Shown here: positions 17,390-25,911 of the stretch, piece by piece
Layout: each line of letters starts with the position of its first letter
Position numbering within the stretch: the first letter of the stretch is position 1
Assembly: GCA_030427635.1 (NCBI GenBank)
Contig: JAUIBA010000001.1
Span: 186,001 to 250,000, forward strand
Length of the DNA stretch: 64,000 bases
Direction: 5' to 3'
Source of the DNA: Bacteroidia bacterium
GTDB taxonomy: Bacteria; Bacteroidota; Bacteroidia; Chitinophagales; Chitinophagaceae
Notes under the pieces: model-generated
Seen by the model: the letters and a program-made list of their open reading frames with translations, nothing else
What the model was told of the DNA's origin: nothing
Database searches by the model: none
Program-made: the position numbers and the translations under genes

Positions 17390-18268
17390 TTATCTGCCCT
17401 TCTTTTTGGGCTGAGGAATTACTTTCTTTTTCGGTGCTGGCTTGTGTGCCGGTGAAAAGTCCCGGCCTTTTGTTTTTGCCGGTTGTTGTTTGCGGCTTTG
17501 TGGTCTGTTCTGGGCGGTTTGTTCTTTACGTGGTGCAGGCTTGTCGTTGGTTTTTACCGATTCGGCTAACATCTCGTTCATTTTGTCGGTCTCCTGCGGG
17601 GTAAAGTAGCGCCAGTGGCCCACGGGCAGTTTGCCCAGTTGTATGTTCATTACCCGCACACGGGTCAGTGTCATTACCTTATAGCCCAGGTATTCGCACA
17701 TGCGCCTTATCTGCCGGTTCAGTCCCTGTGTAAGCACTATCCTGAATCTGCGGCCGGCTTCCTGCCGCACATGGCAGGGGCGGGTAGTGGTGCCCAGTAT
17801 GGGTATGCCGTTGCTCATCTTTGTGACAAACTCAGGCGTTATGGCCTTATCTACTGTAACTATATACTCCTTCTCGTGATGATTACTGGCGCGGAGTATC
17901 TTGTTCACTATGTCGCCATCATTGGTGAGTATTATCAGGCCATCAGAGTCTTTATCCAGCCTGCCTACGGGAAATATGCGTTTAGGATGGTTGATAAAGC
18001 TGATGATGTTGGTTTTGTCCTTGAGGTCGGTAGTAGAGGTTACGCCTACAGGCTTGTTAAATGCTATGTAGATAGCCCGCCGGGTAGATGATTTTACCGG
18101 TTCTCCATCTATGGCTACCTTGTCGCCGGTATATACCCGGGCACCAGGCAGTGCCAGCTCGTCATTTATTGTTACTCTGGCCTGCTCTATGAGCTTATCG
18201 GCCTCCCTGCGCGAGCAGAAGCCTGTAGCGCTTATATACTTGTTAAGACTGGTGCCCTCACTTACCAT
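17390..18268 (-). CDS. rluF: 23S rRNA pseudouridine synthase RluF (RsuA/RluB/E/F family)
   Basis: The 292-aa product has an N-terminal S4 RNA-binding domain (LNKYISATGFCSRREADKLI) and the catalytic domain with GRLDKDSDGL carrying the catalytic Asp, then GLNRQIRRMCEYLGY. The closest match by pattern is RluF, which makes Psi2604 in 23S rRNA. A Lys/Pro/Gln-rich basic tail of about 60 residues extends the C-terminus, likely for RNA binding. ATG 18268 is chosen over a GTG 6 nt upstream because the promoter box ends 5 nt before it. Confidence 0.92.
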   Translation of the reverse strand: MVSEGTSLNKYISATGFCSRREADKLIEQARVTINDELALPGARVYTGDKVAIDGEPVKSSTRRAIYIAFNKPVGVTSTTDLKDKTNIISFINHPKRIFPVGRLDKDSDGLIILTNDGDIVNKILRASNHHEKEYIVTVDKAITPEFVTKMSNGIPILGTTTRPCHVRQEAGRRFRIVLTQGLNRQIRRMCEYLGYKVMTLTRVRVMNIQLGKLPVGHWRYFTPQETDKMNEMLAESVKTNDKPAPRKEQTAQNRPQSRKQQPAKTKGRDFSPAHKPAPKKKVIPQPKKKGR

Positions 18269-18273
18269 TTGCA

Positions 18274-18281
18274 CAAAAATA
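18274..18281 (-). promoter_or_regulatory. -7 promoter box (TATTTTTG) directly before rluF
   Basis: Exact TAnnTTTG on the minus strand, ending 5 nt before the rluF ATG. Confidence 0.5.
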
Positions 18282-18606
18282 TGCGATAACCCGTCATGTT
18301 GTGCAGCCGGGGGTGTCGGGTGTTGTTTGGGGGCTTTTTATGGTGTCTGTTGTTGTCTTTTTCTTTTCAAATCTGCGTATAGGATTTATGTACTTGCTGC
18401 TGCCACCCAGTACCTGCAGATCTGGTTTAAATTGGGCTATCGGTTCCTTTTTCTTTCTGTAGCATTCCATATCTTTCATAATATTCCGGTGTTTTTAGTG
18501 AGTTTGTATTTCTTCAAAAATCATGCCGTATTATGGGATAAAAAGCAGTTTACTATGTTACAGATTTAATGAAGCGGCATATCCTGCCATTATAAATACC
18601 ACTGCT

Positions 18607-18614
18607 TATTTTTG
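18607..18614 (+). promoter_or_regulatory. -7 promoter box (TATTTTTG) directly before lipoprotein gene
   Basis: Exact TAnnTTTG ending 7 nt before the ATG at 18622. Confidence 0.5.
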
Positions 18615-18621
18615 TACTCAC

Positions 18622-19632
18622 ATGTTCAGAATTCCATTGTTGCTACTTGTTTGTACGTTTATAGCTGCCTGCTCCGGCGATACCGGTAAGGAGGAGCAAC
18701 AGGCTATTGTAGTAAAGAAGGCAGTAGGTTATGGTCGTATAAGGCATGGCCGTATATATGAGAAGGAGAAGGTGATTGATATACCGCTGTCAGCTCTGGA
18801 GAATAATCTGAATAGTAAGGTACATACCGTGCGTTTTACCGGTTATAAATACACGGGCAAGAAAAAAACGCTGACAGATAGTGGCAGCAATGTGTACAAT
18901 GCATCAGGAATGCTCACCAGGCAGCAACGGTACAATGAGAAGGGGAAGGTGCTATGGAATGCGGTATATACCTACAATGCCGCTGGTATGCCCGAACATT
19001 GGTTCATTCACTTATCGGGTGCAGTGGCTACAGATGATACTACCACATTCAGCTATGATAAGGCCGGGAGGCGTATAAAGGCGGTGGTAACCTCTTCTGT
19101 AAGCAGCAGGAGTGGGCGTAAAGATTATTTCTATGACCGTAGCGGGCAGGAAACAGAGGTAAGAGCGTACAACAGTGCCGGGGTGCTGAAGACCACTATG
19201 CGCTCCGTATATGACAATAAAGGAGATCAGGTACTACTGGCCGAGCTGTTTCCTGATGGTACGCCCTATATTTCCCGTCAGGCGACTTATGATGCTGCAG
19301 GTAATATAGTAAGTCTGTCATTTCTGCTGGGTGATTCCGTAACCCGGCGCACAGAGATGATCAATGATACCCGTGGCAAGCATACGAATATTAAAATGTA
19401 CTCAGGAAGTGGCGCTCTCCGCTCTCATACAGAATGCACTTATGATGAGCATGGTAATATGAGCAGTCGCACTACCCGTGACAGTCTGGGCAAGCAGCAG
19501 GGATATGCATTGCGCTTTGTGCATGAGTATGATGAGGTCGGCAATGTGACATCTGAAACGATATTACGCAGCCGGGGTAGCGACTGGCAGCCACAGACAC
19601 AGATACTGTATCGTTATACCTATCATCCGTAA
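18622..19632 (+). CDS. Lipoprotein with YD/RHS-like repeats
   Basis: The 336-aa product has a lipoprotein signal peptide (FRIPLLLLVCTFIAAC, lipid Cys at residue 17). From about residue 80 it is built of short repeats with the pattern (T/S)YdxxGnxxs, for example YNASGMLTRQQRYNEKGKV, FSYDKAGRRI, YDAAGNIVSL, and YDEHGNMSS. These look like YD repeats of RHS-type beta-shell proteins but the protein is far too short to be a toxin carrier. Surface or periplasmic structural role is likely. ATG 18622 is set by the lipobox and the promoter. Confidence 0.75.
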   Translation: MFRIPLLLLVCTFIAACSGDTGKEEQQAIVVKKAVGYGRIRHGRIYEKEKVIDIPLSALENNLNSKVHTVRFTGYKYTGKKKTLTDSGSNVYNASGMLTRQQRYNEKGKVLWNAVYTYNAAGMPEHWFIHLSGAVATDDTTTFSYDKAGRRIKAVVTSSVSSRSGRKDYFYDRSGQETEVRAYNSAGVLKTTMRSVYDNKGDQVLLAELFPDGTPYISRQATYDAAGNIVSLSFLLGDSVTRRTEMINDTRGKHTNIKMYSGSGALRSHTECTYDEHGNMSSRTTRDSLGKQQGYALRFVHEYDEVGNVTSETILRSRGSDWQPQTQILYRYTYHP

Positions 19633-19692
19633 GCGGGTGGATATGTGATGTTTCTTTAACGGTTACCTTACATTCATAGCATTAAAATCCAG

Positions 19693-19700
19693 TAACTTTG
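19693..19700 (+). promoter_or_regulatory. -7 promoter box (TAACTTTG) of OmpA-like gene
   Basis: Exact TAnnTTTG, 39 nt before the ATG at 19740. It excludes the upstream in-frame ATG at 19698. Confidence 0.5.
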
Positions 19701-19739
19701 TGGCCTGTTCATTCTCAATCCATTAAAACAGCTTATAAA

Positions 19740-20630
19740 ATGAAAAGTACAATCACACTCTTGTCGGGGGTATTACTCTGGACAACCCTCACTACATCGT
19801 GCATTGTTTCCAAAAAGAAATATGATGCGGAGACACAGCGGGCAGAAAAAGAAAAAGCAGAGAAAATAACCCTGGGCAAAAAGCTGGATGAGCAGGTAGA
19901 CCTGAATAAAAAACTGAATGCTACCAATGTGGGGCTGAATAATACGATTGCATCACTGAACAGCCGCATAGGCAGACTCAAGGACAGCATCAGCGATTAT
20001 GAGTCGCAGCTGCGTGAGCTGAATAACCGTGTGAACGTACTGGGTGATGAGAAGGAAAGCGCCCGCAGGCAGCTGAAGTCTACCAAAGAGCAGGTAGATG
20101 AGCAGCGTCGCCGTCTGGAGCAGCTGCAGGCCCTGCTGGACCAGCAGAAACAGGCAGCAGAAGCACTGCGCAGCAAGATAGCCGAAGCGCTGAAAGGCTT
20201 TAACAGCAATGAGCTTACGGTGAAAATGAAAAATGGCAAGGTGTACATCAGTATGCAGGAAAGCCTGCTGTTCCCATCGGGTAGTGCAGTGGTAAACCCT
20301 AAGGGTAAGGATGCCCTTAGCAAAGTGGCTGGCGTACTCAATACCAGCGCCGATATCAATATCAATATTGAGGGACACACAGATAGTATTCCTATCCACA
20401 CCGCTAAGTTTGCCGATAATTGGGAGCTGAGTACTGCCCGTGCTACATCTATAGCGCATGTACTTATAGACGACTATCACGTGGTGCCTGCCAAGCTGGT
20501 AGCCAGTGGCCGTAGTGAATATGACCCTATAGGGCCCAACAGTACCCCTGATGGCCGTGCACAGAACAGGCGTACAGAGATAATACTGGAGCCACGCCTC
20601 AATGAGCTGATGAAGCTTATGGGAGAATAG
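19740..20630 (+). CDS. OmpA-family peptidoglycan-binding lipoprotein
   Basis: The 296-aa product has a lipobox (LTTSC, lipid Cys about residue 21), a long coiled coil (about residues 30-145), and a C-terminal OmpA domain with IEGHTDSIPI, NWELSTARATSIAHVLI and GRAQNRRTEIIL that binds diaminopimelate in peptidoglycan. The layout, a lipid anchor plus helical stalk plus OmpA domain, tethers the outer membrane to the cell wall. ATG 19740 gives the signal peptide directly. It is followed by a strong terminator, so it is probably monocistronic. Confidence 0.92.
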   Translation: MKSTITLLSGVLLWTTLTTSCIVSKKKYDAETQRAEKEKAEKITLGKKLDEQVDLNKKLNATNVGLNNTIASLNSRIGRLKDSISDYESQLRELNNRVNVLGDEKESARRQLKSTKEQVDEQRRRLEQLQALLDQQKQAAEALRSKIAEALKGFNSNELTVKMKNGKVYISMQESLLFPSGSAVVNPKGKDALSKVAGVLNTSADININIEGHTDSIPIHTAKFADNWELSTARATSIAHVLIDDYHVVPAKLVASGRSEYDPIGPNSTPDGRAQNRRTEIILEPRLNELMKLMGE

Positions 20631-20659
20631 TGGTGGATATTAAATATATGATAAATCAG

Positions 20660-20697
20660 AGCCGGACTGTGTGGTAACGCAGTCCGGCTTATTTTTC
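20660..20697 (+). terminator. Rho-independent terminator after OmpA-like gene
   Basis: Perfect 10-bp stem AGCCGGACTG (20660-20669) / CAGTCCGGCT (20680-20689) with a 10-nt loop, followed by TTATTTTT. Confidence 0.9.
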
Positions 20698-20716
20698 AAA
20701 GTTGTATTTTGGCATA

Positions 20717-21688
20717 ATGATGAATATTGGCGTAATGACATCGGGGGGCGATAGTCCCGGAATGAATGCTGCTGTAAGAGCCGTGGTGCGTACCGGCATA
20801 TATCATGGTATGAATGTGTTTGGCATCAGGCACGGCTACCAGGGCATGATAGATGGCGATATTTTCCGCATGGAGGCAAAGGATGTTTCCAACATCATAC
20901 AGCGTGGCGGGACCATTCTGAAAACCGCACGCAGCAAGGAATTCATGACAGAGGCTGGTATGCAGAAGGCATATGAGCAGCTGCGCAGTCATAACATAGA
21001 CGGGCTGGTGCTTATAGGTGGTGATGGCACCTTTCGCGGGGCTGTCAGCTTCTTCAGCAAGTATGCCATACCTGCAGTGGGGCTACCCGGCACTATAGAT
21101 AAAGACCTGTCTGGTACTGATTTTACCATTGGCTTTGATACTGCTGTAAATACGGCTGTTTCTGCCATAGATAAGATACGGGATACTGCCGAGGCGCATG
21201 ACCGCGTATTTGTTATAGAGCTTATGGGGCGCGATGCCGGCTATATAGCACTGAACAGTGGTATAGCATGTGGTGCAGAGGACATACTGATACCTGAGAC
21301 AGAGACGCATATAAATGACCTGCTGGACCGTATAGAAGCAGATGGCAGACGAAAGAAGACCGTTCAGATAATAGTAGTGGCTGAGGGTGATGACTTTGGC
21401 GGCGCTGCAGAGGTACATGCTGCTATCACAGCCCGGTTTCCGGCACTGGATGTACGCTCCTGTGTGCTGGGCCACATACAGCGTGGCGGCTCACCGTCCT
21501 ATGCCGACAGGGTACTGGCCAGCCGTATGGGGCATGCCGCTGTGAATGCGCTCAGAGAGGGCAGGACACAGGTGATGGTGGGTATTATGAACGGAGAGGT
21601 AGTACACACCCCATTTGCCAATGTCATTAAGGGTACTACGCCCGTGAGCAGCGACCTTATAGAAATGATACGGGTACTCAGCATTTAG
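20717..21688 (+). CDS. pfkA: ATP-dependent 6-phosphofructokinase
   Basis: The 323-aa product converts fructose 6-phosphate to fructose 1,6-bisphosphate, the committed glycolytic step. Visible motifs are GVMTSGGDSPGMNA, the ATP/Mg site GGDGTFRGA, the catalytic TIDKDLSGTD with its Asp, GRDAGYIAL, and LGHIQRGGSPSYADRVLA. The GGDGT form (Gly after GGD rather than a PPi-type Asp) points to ATP use. ATG 20717 and 20720 are adjacent; a TATTTTGG box (20705-20712), one base off consensus, ends only 4 nt upstream, so the leader is very short. Confidence 0.95.
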   Translation: MMNIGVMTSGGDSPGMNAAVRAVVRTGIYHGMNVFGIRHGYQGMIDGDIFRMEAKDVSNIIQRGGTILKTARSKEFMTEAGMQKAYEQLRSHNIDGLVLIGGDGTFRGAVSFFSKYAIPAVGLPGTIDKDLSGTDFTIGFDTAVNTAVSAIDKIRDTAEAHDRVFVIELMGRDAGYIALNSGIACGAEDILIPETETHINDLLDRIEADGRRKKTVQIIVVAEGDDFGGAAEVHAAITARFPALDVRSCVLGHIQRGGSPSYADRVLASRMGHAAVNALREGRTQVMVGIMNGEVVHTPFANVIKGTTPVSSDLIEMIRVLSI

Positions 21689-21735
21689 ATGATAATGGTC
21701 ATGTGCAATGGCATAACAATTACTATTTTCGTGCC

Positions 21736-22770
21736 ATGAATCTTAAAGATCGTAAGCCTGTATATTACAGCGAATACCTGCAACTTGATAAGATACTGAA
21801 CGCTCAGGAGCCGGAGAGTGATAAAGAGCATATACGTGCCGATGATGAAATGCTATTCATCATCATTCACCAGTCCTACGAGTTATGGTTCAAGCAGATA
21901 CTGCATGAGCTGAACATTGTGCGCAATGTTTTCCTGCAGGCCAGTATCCAGCACAATTCGCCGGACATGTACAACAGTGTACACAGGCTAAAGCGCATCT
22001 GCAGGATTCTGGAGGTGGCAGTGATGCAGATGGGCGTTCTGGAAACCATGACCCCACTGGACTTTCTGGATTTCAGAGACCTGCTGCGTCCGGCATCCGG
22101 CTTTCAGAGTATTCAGTTTAAGATTATTGAAGCTACTCTGGGTCTTCATTATGAGCATCGCCACGGGAAGGCATATTATCTGTCTCAGCTTACGCCACAG
22201 GATGTGGAGCGTGTGAAAAAGGCAGAAGAGCATCGCTCTCTGCGCTCCCTGCTGGACGAGTGGCTGGCCCGCATGCCATTTCTGCAGAGTGGTAACTACT
22301 GGGAAGGTGATAACAACAAAAGTTTCTGGAGTAACTACAGGGAGGCATACAGCAGTGGTCTTTCAGAGGGGGAAATGCAGAACCTGAAGATATTTGACAG
22401 CATATTCATTGAAGACAGCGCATATCCCGAAGGGCGTGCCTTCAGCGCAGCGGCGGCAAGAAATGCCATGTTTATCATGCTTTACCGCGATCAGCCATTG
22501 CTGCAGCTGCCTTATGAGCTGCTGAGCACGCTTCTGGAGGTAGACCAGCAGTTGTCTATGTGGCGGCACAGGCATATACATATGGTGCAGCGTACCATAG
22601 GCAAGCGAGTGGGTACAGGTGGCAGCACTGGCGCCGAGTATCTGCGGGGTGCGGCAGACAGTCATTATATATTCCGTGAGCTGTCAGAGTTAACCTCGTT
22701 CCTGCTGCCACGTCATATGTTACCAACATTGCCTGATGCGCTCCGTGCCGACCTGGGATATAAGCAATAA
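21736..22770 (+). CDS. kynA: Tryptophan 2,3-dioxygenase
   Basis: The 344-aa heme enzyme opens the indole ring of L-tryptophan to N-formylkynurenine, the first step of the kynurenine pathway. Motifs are DEMLFIIIHQSYELWFKQI near residue 45-63, the RHIHMVQRTIG segment with the proximal heme His, and GTGGSTGAEYL. ATG 21736 gives the family N-terminus. No other kynurenine gene is in the window. A TATTTTCG box (21724-21731) ends 4 nt before the ATG. Confidence 0.95.
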   Translation: MNLKDRKPVYYSEYLQLDKILNAQEPESDKEHIRADDEMLFIIIHQSYELWFKQILHELNIVRNVFLQASIQHNSPDMYNSVHRLKRICRILEVAVMQMGVLETMTPLDFLDFRDLLRPASGFQSIQFKIIEATLGLHYEHRHGKAYYLSQLTPQDVERVKKAEEHRSLRSLLDEWLARMPFLQSGNYWEGDNNKSFWSNYREAYSSGLSEGEMQNLKIFDSIFIEDSAYPEGRAFSAAAARNAMFIMLYRDQPLLQLPYELLSTLLEVDQQLSMWRHRHIHMVQRTIGKRVGTGGSTGAEYLRGAADSHYIFRELSELTSFLLPRHMLPTLPDALRADLGYKQ

Positions 22771-22803
22771 CGGGATGCCTGCAGATAGATGCCAGGAAAT
22801 GTT

Positions 22804-22811
22804 TACATTTG
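22804..22811 (+). promoter_or_regulatory. -7 promoter box (TACATTTG) of small lipoprotein
   Basis: Exact TAnnTTTG, 19 nt before the ATG at 22831. It supports that start over the in-frame ATG at 22789. Confidence 0.5.
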
Positions 22812-22830
22812 TGAGCAATTGACAAAAGCG

Positions 22831-23070
22831 ATGAGATATATTATACCGGGCCTTTTAGCTTTTTTGTTTATTATTTCTATTGTCCTGTCATCATGTGCCA
22901 GGCCGGAGCTGGTGTGTGAGTGTCGCTTCCCGCAGCTTGGTGGTCAATACACTAAATACATAGGCCGTAAGGCTAAAACATCATGGTCAGATGCCGTTAA
23001 GGAATGTCATTACTTTGACTCTACTTCATGGGGCAGATATGATACCTGTTTCGTAAAGGAAATCAGATAA
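22831..23070 (+). CDS. Small lipoprotein, unknown
   Basis: The 79-aa product has a lipoprotein signal peptide (LLAFLFIISIVLSSC, lipid Cys about residue 22) and a mature part of under 60 residues with four further Cys (VCECRF, KECHYF, YDTCFV). No family recognised. Disulfide bonds are plausible given the Cys count and the export signal. Confidence 0.65.
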   Translation: MRYIIPGLLAFLFIISIVLSSCARPELVCECRFPQLGGQYTKYIGRKAKTSWSDAVKECHYFDSTSWGRYDTCFVKEIR

Positions 23071-23209
23071 GTTGTTTTTGCTGCATACAGGTAGTTATAG
23101 TCAGGGTTCTGTTTTATCATTCAGTTATTTAGCTGTTACCGTAATAATGTTTCGTAGCAGGTACTACATCCTTTAATGTATTCCTGTTCATCAGAACGTA
23201 AATAACAGC

Positions 23210-23251
23210 CTTAAAGAATAAGAGCGGCAGCGTTTTTAAACTCTGCCGCTC
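23210..23251 (-). terminator. Terminator downstream of htrA (possibly bidirectional)
   Basis: Perfect 9-bp stem GAGCGGCAG (23222-23230) / CTGCCGCTC (23243-23251). Reading the minus strand it is followed by TTATTCTTT. The plus-strand tail is weaker (CTGTATTTC). Confidence 0.75.
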
Positions 23252-23275
23252 CTGTATTTCTATGAAATTTGAATG

Positions 23276-24751
23276 TTAGTTGGCCTGCTTCAGGGTATAA
23301 TAGTACATACCCTGTGTGCCGGGATAGAAGCCCGCTATCTGCACGGCCTGATTGCTGGCAAGCAATTGCTGGAGGTCTGTTACTGCGCCTACAGCGATAT
23401 TATTGATGCCCGTTATGACGAATCCCTTTTTTATTCTGGTTTGCTGAGCAAATGCTCCCGTACCTGCATCTGATACTATCAGTCCCTTCTCTATACCCAG
23501 TTTACTTTTCTCACCAGTATTCAGCGGGCGTATTGTAGCACCCATCAATTTTACAGGAGAGTTGCTCTTCAGTATATCGGTAGTGCCACTGATGTTGGTG
23601 AGTTTTACCGTTGTGGTCATAGGCTTATTGTTGCGGGAAAACAGTACTGTAATGTTATCGCCGGGATGGTAGCGGGCTATCTGACCCTGTACATCGGATG
23701 GGCTGTTTACTGCCACACCGTTTATCTGTGTAATGAAGTCGCCTTTTTTAAGGCCTGCTTTGGCAGCGCCACTGTTGCTGCGCACCCCAGTGATATATAC
23801 CCCTTCGTTCTTATCCAGGCCCACTGCTGCAAGTGCTTCAGGTGATGCAGAGCGACTGTCAAGATATTCAATACCCATATAGGCACGCTGCACAGTGCCA
23901 TAACGTGTGAGGTCATTGACTACTTTACGTACAATGTTGGCAGGTATGGCATATGAGTAACCTGTATAAGTGCCCGTAGGTGAAGCAATGGCAGAGTTAA
24001 TACCTATCAGCTGGCCGCCGGTATTCACCAGCGCACCGCCACTATTACCGGGGTTTACTGCAGCATCTGTCTGTATGAAAGACTCAATAGCAGATGCTCC
24101 TGACCGCTGCTTGTTTACGCCCAGCGCACGTCCTTTTGCACTCACTATGCCGGCTGTAACTGTGGCATCAAGATTGAGCGGGAAGCCTACTGCCAGTACC
24201 CATTGCCCCAGTCTCACATCATCAGAGTTACCAAACTCCATGAATGGTATATCTGTTTCTCCATCTACTTTCAGCACTGCAATGTCGGTAGAGGGGTCGG
24301 TACCTACTACTCTGGCTTTGGCTGTATAACGGTCGTTGAATGTTACGGTAACTTCGCTGGCATCTGCCACTACATGGTTGTTCGTAACAATATACCCATC
24401 AGGGCTTACTACTACACCAGAGCCGGAGCCTACCTGAGAGGGGATATAATACTGCCGCTGCCCGAACAGTTGTCCGAAGACATCGCCCATACTATTATCT
24501 GTAATAATACGTGCGGCTGTAGCCGTTTTAATATGTACTACTGCTTTTACGGAGGACTCAGCCGCCATTTCAAAGCCTGCTGATGCAGGAGCTGCAGTAC
24601 CTGCATAATTAACGTAATTGACCGGTACAGACTTACTTTCAGAAGCGCTGAAGTGTGAACCTGTGGTGGTAAGCATGCGCGATGCTACGAATAGCGTGGT
24701 TACAGATGTCAGTGCAGCTGTAACAATCACCGGAAATAATCTGTTTCTCAT
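23276..24751 (-). CDS. htrA: Periplasmic serine protease, DegP/HtrA family
   Basis: The 491-aa product has an N-terminal membrane anchor or signal (about residues 5-25), a trypsin-like domain with the full triad His126 (TNNHVV), Asp156 (TDIAVL) and Ser237 (GNSGGA), one clear PDZ domain (KKGDFITQINGVAVNSPSD) and a second PDZ-like domain at the C-terminus. It degrades or refolds misfolded envelope proteins. Promoter at 24788-24795. No CpxR/RpoE-like site was recognised. Confidence 0.95.
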   Translation of the reverse strand: MRNRLFPVIVTAALTSVTTLFVASRMLTTTGSHFSASESKSVPVNYVNYAGTAAPASAGFEMAAESSVKAVVHIKTATAARIITDNSMGDVFGQLFGQRQYYIPSQVGSGSGVVVSPDGYIVTNNHVVADASEVTVTFNDRYTAKARVVGTDPSTDIAVLKVDGETDIPFMEFGNSDDVRLGQWVLAVGFPLNLDATVTAGIVSAKGRALGVNKQRSGASAIESFIQTDAAVNPGNSGGALVNTGGQLIGINSAIASPTGTYTGYSYAIPANIVRKVVNDLTRYGTVQRAYMGIEYLDSRSASPEALAAVGLDKNEGVYITGVRSNSGAAKAGLKKGDFITQINGVAVNSPSDVQGQIARYHPGDNITVLFSRNNKPMTTTVKLTNISGTTDILKSNSPVKLMGATIRPLNTGEKSKLGIEKGLIVSDAGTGAFAQQTRIKKGFVITGINNIAVGAVTDLQQLLASNQAVQIAGFYPGTQGMYYYTLKQAN

Positions 24752-25052
24752 AACTGTTTATGCTGTTTTCTTTTGTACTTGCTACCTCAAAAATATTGCC
24801 TGATGACTATATGGTTTTGTTAAAAACTAACCTGCTCTATATGCTTTATTTTTTGTTTAATGGTTTGAAAGTCAATTGTTTAAATGGTTTATTTTGTTGT
24901 TTTCAGGTTTCCTGTCCTTCCATGTTCTGTGTCCGTAAAGTACCGATTTAAAATATCTTTCACAGTTGAACGGGCTGTTGTAAGGTCAGTATTTATGTAA
25001 TATTGTCATCAATGTCAGACAATATGTAGCATCTGACATAAAACACACTACA
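24752..25052 (+). other. AT-rich intergenic region htrA-phzF
   Basis: 301 nt between divergent genes. It contains the htrA promoter box and a T-rich stretch (about 24820-24910). No gene or clear regulatory dyad seen. Confidence 0.5.
24788..24795 (-). promoter_or_regulatory. -7 promoter box (TATTTTTG) of htrA
   Basis: Exact TAnnTTTG on the minus strand, 36 nt before the htrA ATG. Confidence 0.45.
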
Positions 25053-25841
25053 ATGAAGCTGAAAATGTACCAGGCTGATGCCTTTACTGATACCCTTTTT
25101 CGTGGCAACCCGGCAGCAGTATGTATGCTTAACGACTGGCTTCCGGAAACAATGATGCAGGCTATTGCTGCAGAGAACAATCTGGCAGAAACAGCTTTTC
25201 TGGTGGCCGGAGATGATGGGTATCATATTCGCTGGTTTACACCTGTGGTAGAGGTAGACCTTTGCGGACATGCCACACTTGCCGCAGCACATATACTTTT
25301 TGCGTATTACTCTCCGGAAGCGACAAGTATATGTTTTTACTCGCAGCATAGAGGTGAGCTACATGTGTCCAGAGACGGAGATATGCTTACTCTTGATTTT
25401 CCGGCAGATAAGCCCTTGCAAATACCTATACCTCAGGAACTGAAAGACGGACTGGGCATAGAGCCCATGGAGGCACTAAAGGGGAAAACGGACATCATGG
25501 CTGTATTGCCTACAGAAAATGATGTGCTGAGCCTGAGGCCGGACTTTAATATGCTGGGTAAGCTGGATGCAAGAGGTATTATTGTTACAGCGGCTGGCAG
25601 TAGTGTTGATTTTGTATCACGCTTTTTCGGGCCGCAATCGGGTATTGATGAGGACCCTGTAACGGGTTCGGCACATACTACGCTTGCACCGTACTGGGGG
25701 GCAGAACTGGGTAAAAAAGAACTATCCGCAATTCAGCTATCTGAGCGGCGTGGATATCTCTGGTGCAGGCTGCATAATGACAGGGTAATGATCAGTGGAA
25801 AGGTGGTAACGTATATGGAGGCAGAAATATTTGTTCCATAG
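25053..25841 (+). CDS. PhzF-family isomerase/epimerase-like protein
   Basis: The 262-aa product has the duplicated DapF-like fold of the PhzF family. The N-terminus YQADAFTDTLFRGNPAAV, the catalytic Glu46 in NNLAETAF, CGHATLAAAH, and EDPVTGSAHTTL are all present. Members isomerise small metabolites by proton transfer; most bacterial copies are not in phenazine clusters, and there is no phenazine gene here. It lies 64 nt upstream of clpP on the same strand, but a promoter with operator-like dyads separates them. Confidence 0.9.
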   Translation: MKLKMYQADAFTDTLFRGNPAAVCMLNDWLPETMMQAIAAENNLAETAFLVAGDDGYHIRWFTPVVEVDLCGHATLAAAHILFAYYSPEATSICFYSQHRGELHVSRDGDMLTLDFPADKPLQIPIPQELKDGLGIEPMEALKGKTDIMAVLPTENDVLSLRPDFNMLGKLDARGIIVTAAGSSVDFVSRFFGPQSGIDEDPVTGSAHTTLAPYWGAELGKKELSAIQLSERRGYLWCRLHNDRVMISGKVVTYMEAEIFVP

Positions 25842-25859
25842 CATACGGAGTGACAACCC

Positions 25860-25873
25860 TGGAGTATACTCCA
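25860..25873 (+). promoter_or_regulatory. MerR-type operator-like palindrome
   Basis: Perfect 14-bp palindrome TGGAGTATACTCCA lying upstream of the -7 box TAGGTTTG (25879-25886). The GGAGTATACTCC core has the form of operators bound by MerR-family regulators, which sit in the promoter spacer. A MerR gene is located at 26502-26903. Confidence 0.55.
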
Positions 25874-25878
25874 CCCCT

Positions 25879-25886
25879 TAGGTTTG
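25879..25886 (+). promoter_or_regulatory. -7 promoter box (TAGGTTTG) of clpP
   Basis: Exact TAnnTTTG, 19 nt before the clpP ATG. It is flanked and overlapped by two dyads. Confidence 0.55.
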
Positions 25887-25911
25887 CATACAAAGAGATA
25901 TTTGTATGCAA
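25884..25911 (+). repeat. Perfect 11-bp inverted repeat spanning clpP promoter and start codon
   Basis: TTGCATACAAA (25884-25894), 6-nt spacer GAGATA, TTTGTATGCAA (25901-25911). The left arm includes the end of the -7 box; the right arm contains the clpP ATG (25906-25908). It could be a second operator or, in a read-through transcript, a hairpin hiding the start codon. Confidence 0.8.

Larger units (their letters stand above)
18269..18621 (+). other. Intergenic region rluF-lipoprotein
   Basis: 353 nt between divergent genes. It holds one near-leaderless promoter at each end (18274-18281 and 18607-18614) and a pyrimidine-rich middle. A 61-codon minus-strand frame at 18294-18479 is lysine-rich but shows no gene features. 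I see nothing else. Confidence 0.5.

Noticed and set aside
18294-18479. 61-codon Lys-rich minus-strand frame
   Set aside because: Low-complexity sequence in an intergenic region with no start context or homology that I recognise.
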